A stretch of DNA of 64,000 bases from Mycobacterium gordonae (GTDB lineage: Bacteria; Actinomycetota; Actinomycetes; Mycobacteriales; Mycobacteriaceae): positions 3,628,739-3,692,738 of the forward strand of contig NZ_CP070973.1 of assembly GCF_017086405.1 (NCBI RefSeq), in the 5' to 3' direction. The notes under the pieces were generated by a model. The model was not told the DNA's origin. It saw only the letters and a list, made by a program, of their open reading frames with translations, and searched no databases. The position numbers were made by a program, and so were the translations under genes. Positions 63,277-64,000 of this stretch are shown here, one piece after another. Within the stretch, counting starts at the first letter, position 1. Each line of letters starts with the position of its first letter.

Positions 63277-63900
63277 GTGAGCGAGCAGCCACGTCAAGGA
63301 CAGCTGGATCTTGCCGACCACCCGGCCACCGCGGCGAAAGCCACCAACAGCGCCGCCGGCCCCGTACAGCCCGGCCTGTTCCCCGACGATTCGGTGCCGG
63401 ATGAACTGGTGGGCTACCGCGGACCGAGCGCATGTCAGATCGCCGGGATCACCTACCGCCAGCTGGACTACTGGGCCCGTACCTCGTTGGTGGTGCCGTC
63501 GATCCGCAGCGCGGCCGGATCGGGTAGCCAGCGCCTCTATTCGTTTAAGGACATTCTGGTCCTCAAGATCGTCAAGCGGCTCCTGGACACCGGCATCTCC
63601 CTGCACAACATCCGGGTCGCAGTCGATCACCTGCGCCAACGCGGCGTGCAGGACCTGGCCAACATCACCCTGTTCTCCGACGGCACGAGTGTCTACGAGT
63701 GCACTTCGGCCGAAGAGGTCGTCGACCTGTTGCAGGGTGGTCAGGGCGTCTTCGGCATCGCCGTGTCCGGCGCAATGCGCGAGCTGACCGGCGTCATCGC
63801 CGATTTTCCCGGCGAGCGGGCCGACGGCGGCGAGTCGATCGCCGCGCCGGAGGACGAGCTGGCCTCACGTCGCAAGCACCGCGACCGCAAGATCGGCTAG
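63277..63900 (+). CDS. MerR-type transcriptional regulator (Rv1830-like, ResR/McdR)
   Basis: 207 residues. MerR HTH with GYRGPSACQIAGITYRQLDY, WARTSLVVPSIRSAAGSGSQ and RLYSFKDILVLKIVKRLLDT, then a C-terminal domain IRVAVDHLRQRGVQDLANI. The M. tuberculosis orthologue regulates growth and cell division genes, and mutations affect recovery after antibiotic exposure. GTG 63277 has AGAGGA at 7-base spacing; TTG 63220 would give 226 residues, near the annotated 225 of M. tuberculosis, so the start is open. Confidence 0.92.
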   Translation: MSEQPRQGQLDLADHPATAAKATNSAAGPVQPGLFPDDSVPDELVGYRGPSACQIAGITYRQLDYWARTSLVVPSIRSAAGSGSQRLYSFKDILVLKIVKRLLDTGISLHNIRVAVDHLRQRGVQDLANITLFSDGTSVYECTSAEEVVDLLQGGQGVFGIAVSGAMRELTGVIADFPGERADGGESIAAPEDELASRRKHRDRKIG

Positions 63901-63938
63901 TCGATCGGCGGCGTAAACTGGTAGCCGCATCGCTCTCG

Positions 63939-64000
63939 CGCGGGAGAGTTCTGTGGCCGCCAGCCACAGACGCCGAAGGAGCAATACCTCTCCGTCAACC
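63939..64000 (+). promoter_or_regulatory. Glycine riboswitch (gcvT element), cut by the window edge
   Basis: The sequence GCGGGAGAGTT, a variable GTGGC...GCCAC stem (63953-63957 with 63962-63966) and then GCCGAAGGAGCAA and CCTCTCCG match the conserved core of a glycine aptamer (GGAGAG ... CCGAAGGNGCAA ... CTCTC). GAGAG pairs with CTCTC to close the aptamer. It starts about 40 bases after the MerR-type gene and should regulate gcvB just outside the window. Whether a second aptamer follows cannot be seen. Confidence 0.88.

Overview
The window is GC-rich mycobacterial DNA carrying a complete ESX-5 (type VII secretion) locus. ESX-5, a PE_PGRS gene and many PPE-SVP genes place it in a slow-growing Mycobacterium. 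Gene order follows the M. tuberculosis stretch from malQ to just before gcvB (Rv1781c to Rv1831/1832), but the PE/PPE content and several insertions differ, so it is a non-tuberculosis species. I cannot name the species from sequence alone.

Layout. 1-2981: a partial small membrane protein, a SnoaL-like protein and malQ, all on the minus strand. 3262-28788: ESX-5, with eccB5-eccC5, cyp143 (minus strand), two PPE genes, a small secreted DUF732 protein, the ferredoxin, two more PPE genes (one frameshifted), a pstS-like phosphate-binding lipoprotein gene (minus), a second DUF732 gene, then PE, esxM, esxN, espG5, eccD5, mycP5, eccE5 and eccA5. 29266-40567: seven PPE-SVP genes and two DUF732 genes, with no PE gene among them. 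40664-45265: mgtC, an NDH-2-like flavoprotein, an HSL-type esterase, a sterol-desaturase-like oxygenase and a secreted trypsin-like protease. 45686-48379: a PE_PGRS gene. 48369-51699: a deazaflavin-dependent reductase divergent from a TetR regulator, then a VOC protein coupled to an FAD oxidoreductase. 51809-63900: bacA, ilvG, secA2, pgsA2, three envelope proteins of unknown function, gcvH, garA, two MerR-type regulators and a bifunctional-nuclease-fold protein. The window ends inside a glycine riboswitch that should control gcvB.

How the genes work together. EccB5/C5/D5/E5 with the protease MycP5 form the ESX-5 inner-membrane machine; EccA5 (AAA ATPase) and EspG5 (PPE chaperone) act in the cytosol; PE, EsxM, EsxN and the PPE and PE_PGRS proteins are likely substrates. 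The most distinctive feature is a repeated module, two different PPE genes followed by a small secreted DUF732 gene. It occurs four times, as two tandem duplications (11249-19642 and 34282-40567). One of these split cyp143 from its ferredoxin and later received a pstS-like gene.

Caution. Four genes (mycP5 and three PPE genes) carry five single-base frameshifts in all. In each case adding or removing one base restores a family-length protein, so some or all may be sequencing or assembly errors. Statements about M. tuberculosis genes are from memory of that genome; no search was run.
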